Assembly (NCBI RefSeq): GCF_052857255.1
Contig: NW_027526645.1
Span: forward strand, 1 to 64,000
Reading direction: 5' to 3'
DNA length: 64,000 nucleotides
From: Amblyomma americanum
Taxonomy: Eukaryota > Arthropoda > Arachnida > Ixodida > Ixodidae
Of this stretch, positions 1 through 10,935 are shown one piece after another (position 1 is the first letter of the stretch; each line of letters starts with the position of its first letter). Both the position numbers and the translations under genes were made by a program. A model generated the notes under the pieces. It saw only the letters and a list, made by a program, of their open reading frames with translations. It was not told the DNA's origin and did not search any database.

Positions 1-168
1 ATGGCGTGCATAGGCCCCACCGACCCTCACAACGCTTTGAAGGTGCTCAGGGAAGGAGTCAAACAGGCTGCTTGCAAGGTCGGGAAGAGCCTGGAGCCTG
101 CTCCATTCCTCTTGAACCGCCGCCCAGAGGATATCTATCTGGCGATGACTCGTGCAGCTGCCTTTTAG
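1..168 (+). CDS. C-terminal end of an unrecognised protein (partial)
   Basis: Frame 1 is open from the first base to a TAG at 166-168, giving 55 residues that begin MACIGPTDPHNALKVLREGV and end EDIYLAMTRAAAF. The composition looks like real protein: a mixed helical stretch without low complexity. It is followed by an AT-richer region with a polyadenylation signal 855 bases downstream, as expected for a last exon. I do not recognise the family. The ATG at base 1 may be coincidental, because the window cuts the gene and an upstream exon or more of this exon may lie outside. A competing 120-codon frame (6-368) overlaps it but looks less protein-like. Moderate to low confidence. Confidence 0.4.
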   Translation: MACIGPTDPHNALKVLREGVKQAACKVGKSLEPAPFLLNRRPEDIYLAMTRAAAF

Positions 169-1690
169 CCAGTCGCTTTTTCATTAACCCCCATATAATT
201 TCAATTACATTCAAATCTGCTCCCCTGGGAGGCCATGGCAGCTCCTGGATGCAGAGCTGTCCAAGCAGTTATAAACCAAGCGCGGCTGAGGCTGCTTGCA
301 AAAATAACAGCCAAACAAGCAAAAACAAAACAACTATCGTATTCTTCACCAGTTGCCTGCGGGAATAAGGCTGCGTTAAAAAAAGAGAGAGGGCGAGACA
401 GAAAAAATAAATTTTGCTGGGCTGCGAGAGTCCGCTGAACCCCCCTAATACTGCAGAATGGGAACGGCCCAGCACTCTCCAGCCTGTTCGTCACCCGCAG
501 CGCCACGCGTTGCGATTCCGGCGCTCCGGGTTCCGTCATGTGTGCGAATATTTTTCACTCGCGACTGTACGTTGCCATACTGAGTTGATGCCTAGTTTGT
601 GCGTTGTGTTTTTAGCTTCATGACCTGGTGCCTTTTTTCATCGTTTTAAGTCCCTGTTGTAAAGTTGACGTAGCCGTTTGAGCTCAAGCATGGTTTGTGC
701 GTTGTTTTTGCGTTTTAGGTTTTAACTTGGTGACTTTTTCAAGGTGTTTCCAAATGAATTGGCCATCAAGTGCTCCGCCGTTCGCGCGTCCAGAAACGTG
801 TTGTTTGTGCTGATATAGTCAAGTAGCTCATGGTTGCTTTGCACAGCACTTTTTCACCTTTTTGATTGTAAGGCCGGCCCAGTGATAGCTTCACTTGAGG
901 CTTTTCATAATTTGTGTTCTCGAAAATTGCAAACTTACACAGATTATCCTGCGGGTAACGTGTTTGGCAACTTATAAGGGCTTCGCAGAGAGCGCTTAAT
1001 TACTCCTTACGCTCCCTTGAGCAATAAATATGAAATTCTGCGCTTCTAAGTGTCGTGTGTGCTCCTTCGTGTTGTCCTAACGTTTTCGCGCAGTTGCGCC
1101 CTTCAACTCAAGTGCCGGAGGGGGTCAAGAGCACCAAATGAGTAAAAGCCTACAAGCTGTGCTTTGTTCCAGCTAGCTGGCAAAGGTGCAAGAATCGATT
1201 CCTGAATTGTATACGCGATGTAACAACCACAGGCAACTCTGTAGCAGTATCATAGAAAGATGATGTCAAACATTATAAGCAGGTCATCGATCTTATTTAA
1301 GGAAATCGACATCCGCCTACTTGAACGCTTAAACAAAACTTCAAAAACAGGAAAGCTAGAAGCGAGAGACAGAAACCCAACCAGCACGGCATATGTTTGG
1401 TTTCTTTGGCCGACGGACGTATACACTGTGGCAAGCTTAAGGGCCGTATCAAGTAGCAGCGAGCACGCTCCCTCGTTTTTTGCCCAAGGTTGCTCCGCAG
1501 CTGTTCGGTTTTGCGTTACCGCGCGCTGCAGGAAATTTGAAGCCTCGTAGAAACCGCGGGAGACAGGCCCTCAATCGATCAGTCGGCTGTTTGAACCAAG
1601 ACCGCACGTCTCTCGCATTGGGCATCTCAGGTGCCAGCTTCGCGAGCTTTCTCAAGTTGCGCGACTTGCTGCTGTCAGTTCCTTTTATTT
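169..1690 (+). other. 3'UTR of the first gene, then unannotated intergenic DNA
   Basis: AATAAA lies at 1023-1028, followed by a T/G-rich stretch, consistent with cleavage near 1045. From there to 1690 I see no coding frame with family features, only short chance frames. Confidence 0.35.
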
Positions 1691-1968
1691 GCCGACATCG
1701 CACAGCACACGGGCGCCTTAGCGTTTTTCCCCCATAAAAACGCTAAGGCGCCCGTGTGCTGTGCGATGTCAGTGCACGTTAAAGGTCCCCGGGTGGTCGA
1801 AATTATTCCGGAGCCCTCCACTACGGGACCTCTCTCTTCCTTCTTTCACTCCCTCCTTTACCCTTCCCTTACGGCGCGGTTCAGGTGTCCAACGATACAT
1901 GAGACAGATACCGCGCCATTTCCTTTCCCCGCAAAACCAATTAATATTATTATTATTATTATTATCAT
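1690..1968 (+). repeat. Fold-back pair of tRNA-SINE fragments
   Basis: A short minus-oriented piece of the SINE body (about 1690-1730, containing the reverse of the block ending tgtgctgtgcgatgtc) is joined directly to a plus-oriented copy of the same block that runs on through the body and ends in an (ATT)n tail at 1945-1968. The tRNA head is missing from both arms. The two arms can pair as a hairpin of about 45 bp. Confidence 0.8.
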
Positions 1969-2118
1969 TGAAACGCAGTAATTTGGAAGATGCGCTGTTG
2001 GATCCACATTGTGTCCAGAGCATGGAATGCGATGCAAGCATTTCATCGATGGTAAGTTTGTACGCGTTCGGCTTTGCAGCATATTTTCGAAAAACTGCTT
2101 CGGCTGACGTAACCCCAC

Positions 2119-2428
2119 CCGCCGCGGTGGCTCAGTGGTTAGGGCGCTCGACTACTGATCCGGAGTTCCCGGGTTCGAACCCGACCGCGGCGGCTGCGTT
2201 TTTATGGAGGAAAAACGCTAAGGCGCCCGTGTGCTGTGCGATGTCAGTGCACGTTAAAGATCCCCAGGTGGTCGAAATTATTCCGGAGCCCTCCACTACG
2301 GCACCTCTTCTCCCTTTCTTCTTTCACTTCCTCGTTTATGCCTTCCCTTACGGCGCGGTTCAGGTGTCCAACGATATATGAGACAGATACCGCGCCATTT
2401 CCTTTCCCCAAAAACCAATTATTTATTA
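2119..2428 (+). repeat. Full-length tRNA-derived SINE (Ruka-like)
   Basis: It begins with a tRNA-like head starting gccgcggtggctcagtgg (A box) with ggttcgaaccc (B box) and a closing complementary acceptor side. A conserved body with the block cgctaaggcgcccgtgtgc follows, then a pyrimidine-rich section, and it ends caattatttatt. The flanks share taacccc (2110-2116 and 2427-2433), a possible short target-site duplication. The structure matches a Pol III-transcribed SINE of ixodid ticks. The name Ruka is from memory of the family, not a search. Confidence 0.85.
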
Positions 2429-2582
2429 ACCCCTATCGAAATGCTTATCGCACTCGTAGTCACGGAGAATGGCCTTTCGCCACGCTTCCAGACATGTTCC
2501 GTGTTTGGGAGCTTTGAAGGGCGATACCTGTGCTCCTGGCAGGTCGCGTAGCCGCTATTTCAGCCAGACACAAAAAACTGGT

Positions 2583-2690
2583 CTATGGTTTATGCGGTTT
2601 TAACGCCCCATAGCGACTCAGGCTATCAGGGACGCCATAGTGAGGGGCTCCGGAAATTTCGACCCGTAAAGGCCTCGTTATGAGTGGGAT
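2583..2690 (-). repeat. Fragment of a second SINE subfamily (type B)
   Basis: It shares the block with gcgactcaggctat and ctccggaaatttcgacc with the fuller copy at 28783-29036. Only the 3' body is present. Confidence 0.6.
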
Positions 2691-2824
2691 ATCATACAGT
2701 GGACCATCATTACACAATGCGAAATGTAGGGTTCGGCGCACCGGATGAAAAAATACAAACGGAGGAAAGAGAAAACAAATTGCGACAAATGAGCAGCGAA
2801 TGCTATCAGTCAAAAGCTCGTCCA

Positions 2825-3235
2825 ATCGCAGAAAGAACGTTTTCGGATGCAAACACATGAGAGGATAGATAATTCCATTCGGCTACAGTCACAGGAAAGA
2901 AAGAATATTTAAAGTTGTTTGTGCAGGCGAACAACGGAGTCAGTTTATGAGCACGGTAATGCCTTGTGACTCTAGATGATGATGGCTGCAAGTATGTGGA
3001 AGGGTTTGGACGGAACTGGCAATAATAGAGTTTAAAGAGGAATTTTAATCCGGCTAGCTTTCCCAAGGACTTGATGTTGTCGATTCTCATTAATTCAGAT
3101 GGGGAATCATGGCAATGGTACGTGGCGATTGTATATGTAGCGAAGTGCTGATATTTGTACCCGTTCAAGCTTGTCAATGTCTTTCTTCGTGAAATGATGC
3201 CAAAATTCGCGGGGTTATTGTATCCGAGATCTCAT
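2825..3235 (-). mobile_element. CR1/jockey-type LINE, 3' coding end only
   Basis: A minus-strand frame reads through a typical carboxy end of the reverse-transcriptase ORF. It carries a TNNFKYSFFPVTVAEWNYL segment, the usual 'FKYSFFP..I.xWNxLP' signature of CR1/L2/jockey elements, followed by a short tail. The upstream reverse transcriptase and endonuclease are absent, which is normal 5' truncation. Confidence 0.7.
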
Positions 3236-3273
3236 TAACGAGTTATGGGACCATGTACGTGCTGTGCGATATG

Positions 3274-3690
3274 TGGTGAAAGAAGAAAGGAAGAGCTAGG
3301 TGCCGTAGAGGAGGGCTCCGGAATAATTTCGACCACCTGGGGATCTTTAACGTGCACTGACATCGCACAGCACACGGGCGCCTTAGCGTTTTTCCTCCAT
3401 AAAAACGCAGCCGCCGCGGTCGGTGTTCCCGGGTTCGAACCCGACCGCGGCGGCTGCGTTTTTATGAAGGAAAAACGCTAAGGCGCCCGTGTGCTGTACG
3501 ATGTCAGTGCACGTTAATGATCTCCAGGTGGTCGAAATTATTCCGGAGCCCTCCACTACGGCACCTCTTCCTTTCTTCCTTCATTCCCTCCTTTATCCTT
3601 TCCCTTACGGCGCGGTTCAGGTGTCCAACGATATATGAGACAGATACTGCGCCATTTCCTTTCCCCCCAAAACCAATTATATTATATATA
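3274..3690. repeat. Fold-back SINE pair joined at the tRNA head
   Basis: A minus-oriented SINE body (about 3274-3425) meets a plus-oriented SINE (about 3409-3690) inside the tRNA head, around gttcgaacccgaccgcggc. Both arms carry the cgctaaggcgcc block. The plus arm keeps the whole body and an AT-rich tail at 3680-3690. The result is a hairpin with arms of roughly 150 bp. Confidence 0.8.
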
Positions 3691-3696
3691 TGTGGT

Positions 3697-3802
3697 TGAA
3701 AATAATCCAGTACGGCACCTCTTTCTCTCTTCCTTCACTCCCTTCTTCACCGATGAGTGCGACAGTTAGTGCGCCCTTTACTTTCCTCAAAACCAATTTT
3801 AG
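3697..3802 (+). repeat. SINE 3'-end fragment
   Basis: The sequence from aataatccagtacggcacctc through a pyrimidine-rich stretch to cctcaaaaccaatttta is a diverged copy of the SINE 3' third. It lies directly after the previous SINE tail. Confidence 0.55.
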
Positions 3803-4645
3803 AGCGAAAGCACTACTTGACGGGGTGAAACCCAGCCGAGAATATTGTGTGAAGCCTCGGAGTAACTATGGGGTAAGCTCGTACAACTTCGGAGGAGCGT
3901 CGCGCCAGCTGTAGCCAATGGGAGGGTGACCTTGGACAAACCTAGCATAGCAACAGCTCGTGCAGGAATTAAATAAATATTGCTGTAACCTGGTTTCGAA
4001 CCCGCGGCGGCGCGATCAGATCAGCTTCGCTGGCCACTGCACGAGGGGACTGCGCTATGGCCGCAGACGATCACGCCTCGCGTTAAACTGCCACACACTC
4101 TCGCGCGGAGCATTCCACACAGTCGTCTTCCTCAACTAATGATACCATCAAGCTAATATTGTCGCCACACCTGCCGACGACCAAGCAAAGCAGAACCATG
4201 AGCCAACCAGGCTAGACACATGCCTTCGCACATAAGACCGTATACCACTTTTCTTTTCATTTACTTGTAGGTTACTAGGCAGTGAAACAACCAATACAAT
4301 CAGCATACATTTTCCGGGATAAACAACAACAATAATTAGTGATTACTAAAAGGAACAGGGGACACAAGCGAGCAGACTCATCCCGCAGAGCAGACGAAGC
4401 TGCCGCTGGGCGAAGCACCGAGGTAGGATGGGGACGGTCGCGAATGCGCCCTGTTGACAGAAACACGACCTGCGGGGTGAACGCGAGAGAGGAGTCGGAG
4501 CAGAAAGAGGCACGCAGCTTTTTTCTCATTTGCTGCAAGCAACGAGCAGTATAGTTTTGCTCTAATTTCCTTCACACTCTGTCCACCTCTTCCTCCTTAG
4601 CTCAATACAGAGAGGCCACGCGGCTTCAGACTCCTATGCCCCCCA

Positions 4646-4666
4646 CCCCCCCCCCCCCCCCCCCCC
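4646..4666 (+). repeat. Homopolymer C tract
   Basis: About 21 consecutive C. Similar runs occur at 6968-6989 (G), 15625-15641 (C) and 43979-43992 (C). The exact lengths are likely to vary between individuals and to be sequencing-sensitive. Confidence 0.9.
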
Positions 4667-5133
4667 GATTATTCTTTATTTATTATAACCGACGTTCTCC
4701 GATGCTTTGCAGAGCCACAAGGGCAGTCGCACAACTGCAGGGCGGTTTTATAAGGCTCCTCGTGTGCAGAAATTTCGTAAGGCGCCTCTTTTCAAAGGTA
4801 CACACTTCAGGCAGGCCCGTTTCAATAACCGGCAGGCAGGATGGCGGCCGTTACGGAACCCGAATGTTACCTAATCAGTCGTTACACGCACGAGACGCTG
4901 ATCCTTTTTCCACCGCTTGTGCGCGAAGATATTGGACCGGTCGACCCTCCCCAAAAGGGAACGAAGCAGTCGCGCGCTGCTGATCCAATGGTCAGCTGCC
5001 AACGACCGTGTGGCCATTTTAGCTGGAGCAAAGGCGATTGCAGTGCGCATTTTTCACGCAGATTAGAGCTCACCGAGACATAAACCTCTGCACAGACGCA
5101 GTCACAAGTGTCGAAATGCGCTGTCCATATATG

Positions 5134-5697
5134 CCAGGTGTTTCAGGGAAGGTGATCACTCGTGTTTAAAAACAGGGTTTTTGAGGTAAACAGAAGCTTT
5201 TTCCGGCATAGTAATGCCAGCGATGGCGGACGTCAAAAAACAGGCGAATCATCTTAACTAGCCAAGTGATTAACTAAATTCTAATGTTTAACTTTTTAAC
5301 TATTACAAATAGGCGCCTGATTGCAATTAGAGATTTGTAGCCGGTCGTTAATAATTAATTGGTTTCTGAGGAAAGGAAATGGCGCAGTATCTGTCCCATA
5401 TCTCGTCGGACACCTGAACCGCGCCGTAAGGGAAGGGATAAAGGAGGGAGTGAAAGAATAAAGGAAGAAATAGGTGCCGTAGTGGAGGGCTCCGGAATAA
5501 TTTCGACCACCTGGGGATCTTTAACGTGCACTGACATCGCACAGCACACGGGCGTCTTAGCGTTTTTCCTCCATAAAAACACAGCCGCCGCGGTCCGGTT
5601 CGAACCCGGCAACTCCGGATCAGTAGTCGAGCCATATAAGTTTTTAGAATTTCGAAAACGCCATTACTCTCGCCGTTGTTGCACGACAAAATATGGC
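5134..5697 (+). mobile_element. Inverted-repeat transposon arm (element X), split by a SINE
   Basis: It starts ccaggtgtttcaggg and carries a sequence that recurs, reverse-complemented, at 14941-15225, and in related form in both arms of the element at 6301-7332. The arm is interrupted at 5348-5631 by a minus-strand SINE, and the flanking halves (5134-5345 and 5632-5697) read on continuously when compared with the uninterrupted copy near 15 kb. No transposase is seen, so this is a non-autonomous relic. Confidence 0.65.
5348..5631 (-). repeat. tRNA-SINE inserted in element X
   Basis: Reverse-oriented SINE: an aataattaattgg tail end at 5348, the pyrimidine section as purines, the body with the reversed cgctaaggc block, and most of the tRNA head ending near 5631 at cagtagtcgagc. 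The outer 5' end of the head is missing. Confidence 0.8.
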
Positions 5698-5765
5698 AAC
5701 ATTGAGCTAAAATACATGCACTTTCGAAAAGCATGCAGGCAAAGCAACCCCTCCAGTGGTCTTAA

Positions 5766-5885
5766 CCAGAGATGGGCATCCTCACGAGGGCGAACCCTCA
5801 TGAGGGCGTCCTCACCCTCGCCTCATGAGAGTTTCACTCGGTGAGCTGAGGGTGAGGGAGGATGGGCGAAAATTACCAAGAGGAG
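5766..5885 (+). repeat. GAGGG-rich repeat with CCAGAG(A/G)TGGGC end
   Basis: It opens with ccagagatgggc and continues with purine-rich gagggcg/gtgagg motifs and tttcactcggtgag. Related copies lie at 8193-8320 (same orientation) and 14741-14925 (reverse). It may be a small non-autonomous element; no coding content. Confidence 0.55.
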
Positions 5886-6300
5886 AGGGAAAGGCGCGAA
5901 GACGCGCAAGTTCAAATTTTGTCTGCATATAACTCATCGTCCACAAAACGCATTAGAAAAATTCTTGCTGGAGGATATCTGCGAAGCAGCTTCTAATTTT
6001 AACATCCCAGACATACCGCGACTTTATTGAGAGCCCCTTTCTGAGGCCCTTTAATAAGCGATTTGATTATTCCGTTCGTACACCTTATCTCGAAAGAATA
6101 CGCATATATCGAGTATCAAGAAAAATAAATTTCCAGACGTCCAAATCATGACGCCAGGCATGGAAACGCACTCAGCGCTTTTACGTGAAAACACTGTCGT
6201 GACCCGCCGCGATAAGTCCAAGCACGAGCCCATGAGTTCGATTCCCCATCGATGCGGCTGCATTGTGGTGGGCTAAATCTGAAGGAACCCGTTACTCATA

Positions 6301-7332
6301 CCAGGCGTTTCAGGGAGGCTCGCTGGTCATTTTTTTAAATAGGGTTTTTGAGGTATAAAGGAATGGTTAACTGGCATAACAATACCAGTTTGGCGGACGT
6401 CACAAGACCTGTGAATCACATTAATCAGTAAGATGGTCAAATAATTTAATAATAATTGGTTTCTGGGGGAAAGGAAATGGTGCAGTATCTGTCTCATATA
6501 TCGTTGGACACCTGAACCGCGCCGTAAGAGAAGGGATAAAGGAGGGAGTGAAAGAAGAAAGAGATGCCGTAGTGGAGGGCTCCGGAATAATTTCGACCAC
6601 CTGGGGATCTTTAACGTGCACTGACATCGCACAGCACACGGGCGCCTTAGCGTTTTTCCTCCATAAAAACGCAGCCGCCGCGGTCGGGTTCGAACCCGGC
6701 AACTCCGGATCAGTAGTCGAGCACCCTGACCACTGAGCCACCGCGGCGGGGCTCAAATAATTACGGTAAGTCAACTTCTTAACTGTTACAGTTAGGCGCC
6801 TGGTTGCAGTCGGGGGATTTTAAAGGGCTGTCCAAAATAGGCAAATCAGTTTTTAGTATTTAGAAAGCTCGATTACCATCGGCTTTGTGGCTCGACTAAA
6901 TTTGGCAACTTCGGGAGCCAAAAAAGGAACCCTTTAGAAAAGCGCACGTCAAAGACGCGCTTTTCTAGGGGGGGGGGGGGGGGGGGGGGCGTTATTTTGC
7001 GCTCGCCAAAGGGGCACGCGCGCGTCTTTTGTCGCGCAATGGCCAAAATTTGTTGAACAATAGTGCACTGGGTTGCTGTGTTTTAAAAATTCTTAACATC
7101 GATATGGCCATTTCTGACGGCCCGGCACAAATCTCCAGCCGCAGCCATGTGCCTAAACTTCATTCGTAAAAAGTTAACTATGACAAATATAGTTAACCAT
7201 CTTAGTGATTAACGTGACTCACACGTTGTCTGATGTCCGCCAACACCGGTATTACTATGCCACTGAAGCCATATTTATACCTCAAAAAGCTTATTTTTAA
7301 AAATTAGTGGTGGGCTTCTCTGGAACACCTGG
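6301..7332. mobile_element. TA-flanked long terminal-inverted-repeat transposon (MITE-like)
   Basis: The left end ccaggcgtttcagggaggc and the right end gcttctctggaacacctgg are imperfect inverted repeats, each bounded by TA (6299-6300 and 7333-7334), the target used by Tc1/mariner-type transposases. Similarity continues inward for about 300 bp per arm, including the motif around gttaactttttaacta. The centre holds a 22-base G run (6968-6989) and no transposase. A SINE sits in the left arm at 6446-6752. Confidence 0.75.
6446..6752 (-). repeat. Full-length tRNA-SINE inserted in the transposon arm
   Basis: Reverse-oriented copy with (AAT)n at the left, full body and complete tRNA head ending ccgcggcggg. 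It is flanked by the direct repeat tcaaataatt at 6437-6446 and 6753-6762, a 10 bp target-site duplication. This shows the SINE came after the surrounding transposon. Confidence 0.9.
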
Positions 7333-7429
7333 TATTTTTGTGCGTGATAAATAACCCCGGGCGGTCAGAATTAATCCAAAGCTTTCCAGGGCAGCGGTGC
7401 AGCTTAGGCCAGAAAAATCTGGTAAATTC

Positions 7430-7715
7430 GTATTACTTGGAAGCACTGCCCGCCGCTGCCGGGCTCTGCATCCAAGCCAGGGAAAGGAATTTATTTACGA
7501 GGCTCCCGTGACGTGTAAGCATTTGGCGCAGTGCACAAGAGCGCGTCATTGTCAAGTGTGTGGCTCTATACCCACGCTTGTCCATACATACTGGAACTGC
7601 CCAAGTGCCAACACCACACGTCGCTCACTGTCGCAACATAACCGCCTGGGAGGCCTGGGTTGCCCACCTTGGCAAAACGGCCTCTTCATGGGGCAGTCTC
7701 CAGGGGTCGTTTAAA
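7430..7715 (+). mobile_element. LINE fragment encoding a CCHC-like C-terminal knuckle
   Basis: One frame contains CQVCGSIPTLVHTYWNC (C-x2-C-x7-H-x4-C), the kind of zinc knuckle found near the end of I-clade and related LINE ORF2 proteins. A region follows that loses similarity. There is no reverse-transcriptase motif, so this is a short decayed remnant. Family assignment is tentative. Confidence 0.5.
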
Positions 7716-7767
7716 TGTTTTTTTTATATCTCTCTTTCGCTATCACCCGGGCCTTGAGAGAAGAACT

Positions 7768-7875
7768 GTTCTTTCTGAGGAAAGGAAAGGCGCAGTAACT
7801 CGCTCACTTCTCGATGGACACCTCAAGCCCGCTGCGAAGGAAAGGAAAGGAGAAGGTGGGAGTGAAAGAATACAG
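7768..7875 (-). repeat. Diverged SINE 3' fragment
   Basis: tctgaggaaaggaaagg, the 'gatggacacctc' block and the following purine-rich stretch match the reverse of the SINE 3' third with several changes. Confidence 0.5.
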
Positions 7876-8192
7876 TGCGATATTCTGCACTGCACGGCTG
7901 TGAATTGAGCTGTGAATTTCATCGCGGAGTGGGGCGAGGGGTAGACGGACGCATGGTGTCGACAACGTGATGGCTGCCGTTCCTTCAAGAAGTGGCAGCC
8001 GAAGCAGTTGGATGATTCCGGAATGCAACATGCTTAAAGCACTGCCTTCAACCGGTGAAAACAGAGTCCGTGCGTGAGATGCAAGAAGCAAAATCGAAAA
8101 ACCGTAACCAAGGCAGCGGAGTGTTACCGAACGATCCATGCTCCCTTCGGATCGACCATCGATTGCGGCACGATTTTTTGAACATCTGTAGA

Positions 8193-8320
8193 CAGAGGTG
8201 GGCCTCACGAGGATTTCACTCGGTGAGGTGAGGGAGGATGGACGCATAAAATTTCGTGGGGATGAGGGAGGAAAGACATGGTGAGGGTGGGCAGAATTCA
8301 CTGTTTGAGGGCGAGGGTGG
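8193..8320 (+). repeat. Second GAGGG-rich repeat copy
   Basis: It contains cagaggtgggcctcacgagg, tttcactcggtgagg and further gaggg motifs, in the same orientation as the copy at 5766-5885. Confidence 0.5.
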
Positions 8321-8329
8321 TGGCCTGAA

Positions 8330-9940
8330 CCGTACTCCTGGCTAACGCTTTTGTCTGTGCCGCATGTTATGAATTCCCCTTTTAAAGCGCTAGTTCTTAG
8401 GGTGAAGATCCCGAGGAAGACGTAGTTTCTGCACTCTGGAGGTACACGAGGACACGAAACGCGGGTGCAGCACGCCTTCTCCGTCGCCGTAATGTACTAC
8501 ACCATCGAAAAAAGCGCTATTTTAAATAAAAAACTTTCTTTTTAATTGAGTTAAGTATTCGATGAAACACTGTATAGTGCGCTAACAAGGGGCCACTGGT
8601 CGGGTGGCCGTGCGGGTGGCCGCCAGTCTAGCGGGAACCATGGTACCCCAGTCAAGATTTTCATTATCAGCCCCGCGTCTGCCGGATGATCAGAGTGTAG
8701 AGTAAAACACGTAGAAATTATACCTAGTAAGCCTGTTGAATTCCCAAGTTTTAGGCCTTCTTCGCCAGAACGAAGTCCGATTTCAGCTCAGTGACGATTC
8801 ACAGAATTAGCCGCAGCGCAAAAAATGCTTTTGAGAAATTCCGCTGTCAAATGAAAGCCTGTTGGCGATGTTGGTGTGGATTTTTTTTATTCACGCAGTG
8901 AGCAGTTCGGTACAGTCATATCTTCTGCCTATATTCTATTTTCTCTGGAACTGCAGTATAGGAAAGCACTGCCGCAATGTAGTGGGCAAAGGCGACCACT
9001 GTAGTCTTACCATGAAAATAAAGCAGCACCTTAACCACAAGCTTGGTCTGAATCATTGCTCGCTCCACCTTGCAATGTACGATGTGCTAAAAAAGAAAAA
9101 GTTACATGCTCTCCAAATAACATCTCTTGGTTTATTTCTGTCCCTAGTAAGACCTGTGACCGCGCAATTGGGCGCCTGATTTTATGAACCAAATTTCTAG
9201 CAGGCATAGTAGTGAATTGACACTCAGTGTTTGAGTAAGGCGTAGACGTGCAAGCAACAAAATCACGGGCAGTTTGGCTTGGGGGTAACCTTGAATTATG
9301 GTGCACTAGCCCCTTTAGTCCTGTTTCGCATGCATGGTTTATCTTGACTTTCTCTGCTGTTGCTTGGCCTGAACGTGCTTTCTTAGGTTGGTATGCCATA
9401 TGATGTAAGTTTGCGCATTATTGCATCATTTTAGACTAGTACTGCGGTACAATTGGTCATTCTGTACATTCACAGATACCTGGGAGTCCTGATACCCCTC
9501 CCGGCACAGAGGTGCAGTGGTTAAGCTAAGCGCCATTGCCCTGCGATGACAGGTGCTGCCATCGGTGGGGCTTGTGAGACCTATGCTGTTCCTGAGGAAT
9601 CTCTCACGACTAATCATTAAATTGAACTGCCACGGTGGGCTCACAATCCGATGGGCAGTTTGTTATGACATCACGCGACCAATGTGGCCCACGTGCAAGA
9701 AGCAGGCTTCGTACAGACAGACAACCATTTTTCGGCGGATTGGAAGCGCTGGAGCACTAAAATGGCAACCACAGGAATCGTTCACTCCAGCGGGGAGTTA
9801 GTGATCACTGTTATTCTGCCCAAATGCTGCATTTTAGCGAGCCGTTTTAAGTGGCCTCAATAATGTTTTATTTTAAGCGACCGCATAAGAGCCTCACTGC
9901 AACGGAAAGATGGCACCGCAACGGGGGAAGACGCTAAAGA
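8330..9940. other. No recognised gene
   Basis: Only short chance frames are present; the longest, near 8862-9179, has no recognisable domain. I see no tRNA, SINE or transposon end that I can support. Confidence 0.4.
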
Positions 9941-9960
9941 GAGAAAAAAAATTAAAGCTG

Positions 9961-10041
9961 GGGAAGCGGGATCCGAACTCGCGGTGGCACTAAAAAATCA
10001 GTTCCGCTGACCGCTGCTTTAGACCACTACGCCGTCGCCAC
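9961..10041 (-). repeat. tRNA-like sequence, probably a SINE head
   Basis: On the minus strand the order is gcgacggcgtagtggtcta (A-box-like), a central arm and gagttcggatcccgc (B-box-like). A fold with a plausible T arm is possible, but the acceptor pairing is poor and there is no clean anticodon arm. I call it tRNA-derived repeat rather than a working tRNA gene. Confidence 0.45.
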
Positions 10042-10905
10042 AGCTTTTTTTTAAGCATGACATTTATAAGATTGAAAATATATTCTATTTAAATGAACTA
10101 AATTATTTACAAACCTTTTAGTATACACCACGAAACACATTGCAAAAAGACAGCAACAAAACAGTAGACGCGAGGTATAGGCTGAGCGCATTGCAAAGGA
10201 GGAGTGCCACTCCAGTTTTAAGTCGGTCAGTTCATACATTTCCCTAATTTGAACAATAAGTTGGGAGAAATCCTAGCATCCTGCCTGTACGAACTGCCAA
10301 GCTCTCATGCTGCGCTTGCAATGTCATCGTCTTCGTCACACAGCCGCGTTCACGAGAGTTGTTGAAAGTGCCAGTCTTTCACGCTGTATAGTTTGAAAGC
10401 GTGGTCTTCATTATCTTCCAGCCGTGCGCATGGAAGCGTCATCAGACGAGCAAGTAGCAAACTGCACGAAACGGCAGATGATTAGAAGCACTGAAATTCA
10501 GAAGACCCAGTGCAATCGCAACGCCATCGGGTAATGGTAATAAAGCGACCTACAAAATTTTCTTGCTTTGAGTCTATTCTGTGCTTAGCACTTATTGTAA
10601 TTATCATGGTAAACGCTACTGAATTGTTTTCTCAATACTCTTGGCGTACATTAGTTTTTGCACACAAACGCAACAACACACTGACTGATTTTAGCAGTCC
10701 ATTTTAGCACAGTGGGTACGGCTGCAGCAAACGAGGCAGCATATGCTAAGCAATCCTTTTTGTTTTGCTATCCAGGTTAGTGATTCCAAATCTGCACATT
10801 GCTACAGGAGTGATGATCACTTTCTAGTGCTGCTGCCCTGCCCACTGCGTGTTCAGCGTTTCCTTTCTTTCTTGCGTGATTGCATTATCAAACGATCTGT
10901 TGTCT

Positions 10906-10935
10906 TGTGGCGGTGTTGAAACAAATCCTGGTCTG
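10906..10935 (+). other. Degenerate 2A-like ribosome-skipping motif at LINE ORF1 start
   Basis: The frame reads CGGVETNPGL, preceded by ALSNDLLS. The consensus 2A end is D-x-E-x-N-P-G-P; here D is replaced by G and the final P by L. 2A-like sequences at the N-terminus of CR1/L2 LINE ORF1 are known. With both end residues changed this copy would not be expected to work. Confidence 0.55.

Noticed and set aside
2121..2195. The SINE tRNA head as a genuine tRNA
   Set aside because: It is fused to the SINE body and repeated many times, and lacks a normal 3' end with terminator.
5355..6774. Several 60-160 codon frames through SINE copies
   Set aside because: They repeat in every SINE copy (for example CCAMSVHVKDPQVVEIIPEP) because the SINE body happens to be open; SINEs are non-coding.
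9961..10041. A functional tRNA gene
   Set aside because: A- and B-box-like blocks are present but the acceptor stem pairs poorly and no clean anticodon loop is seen.
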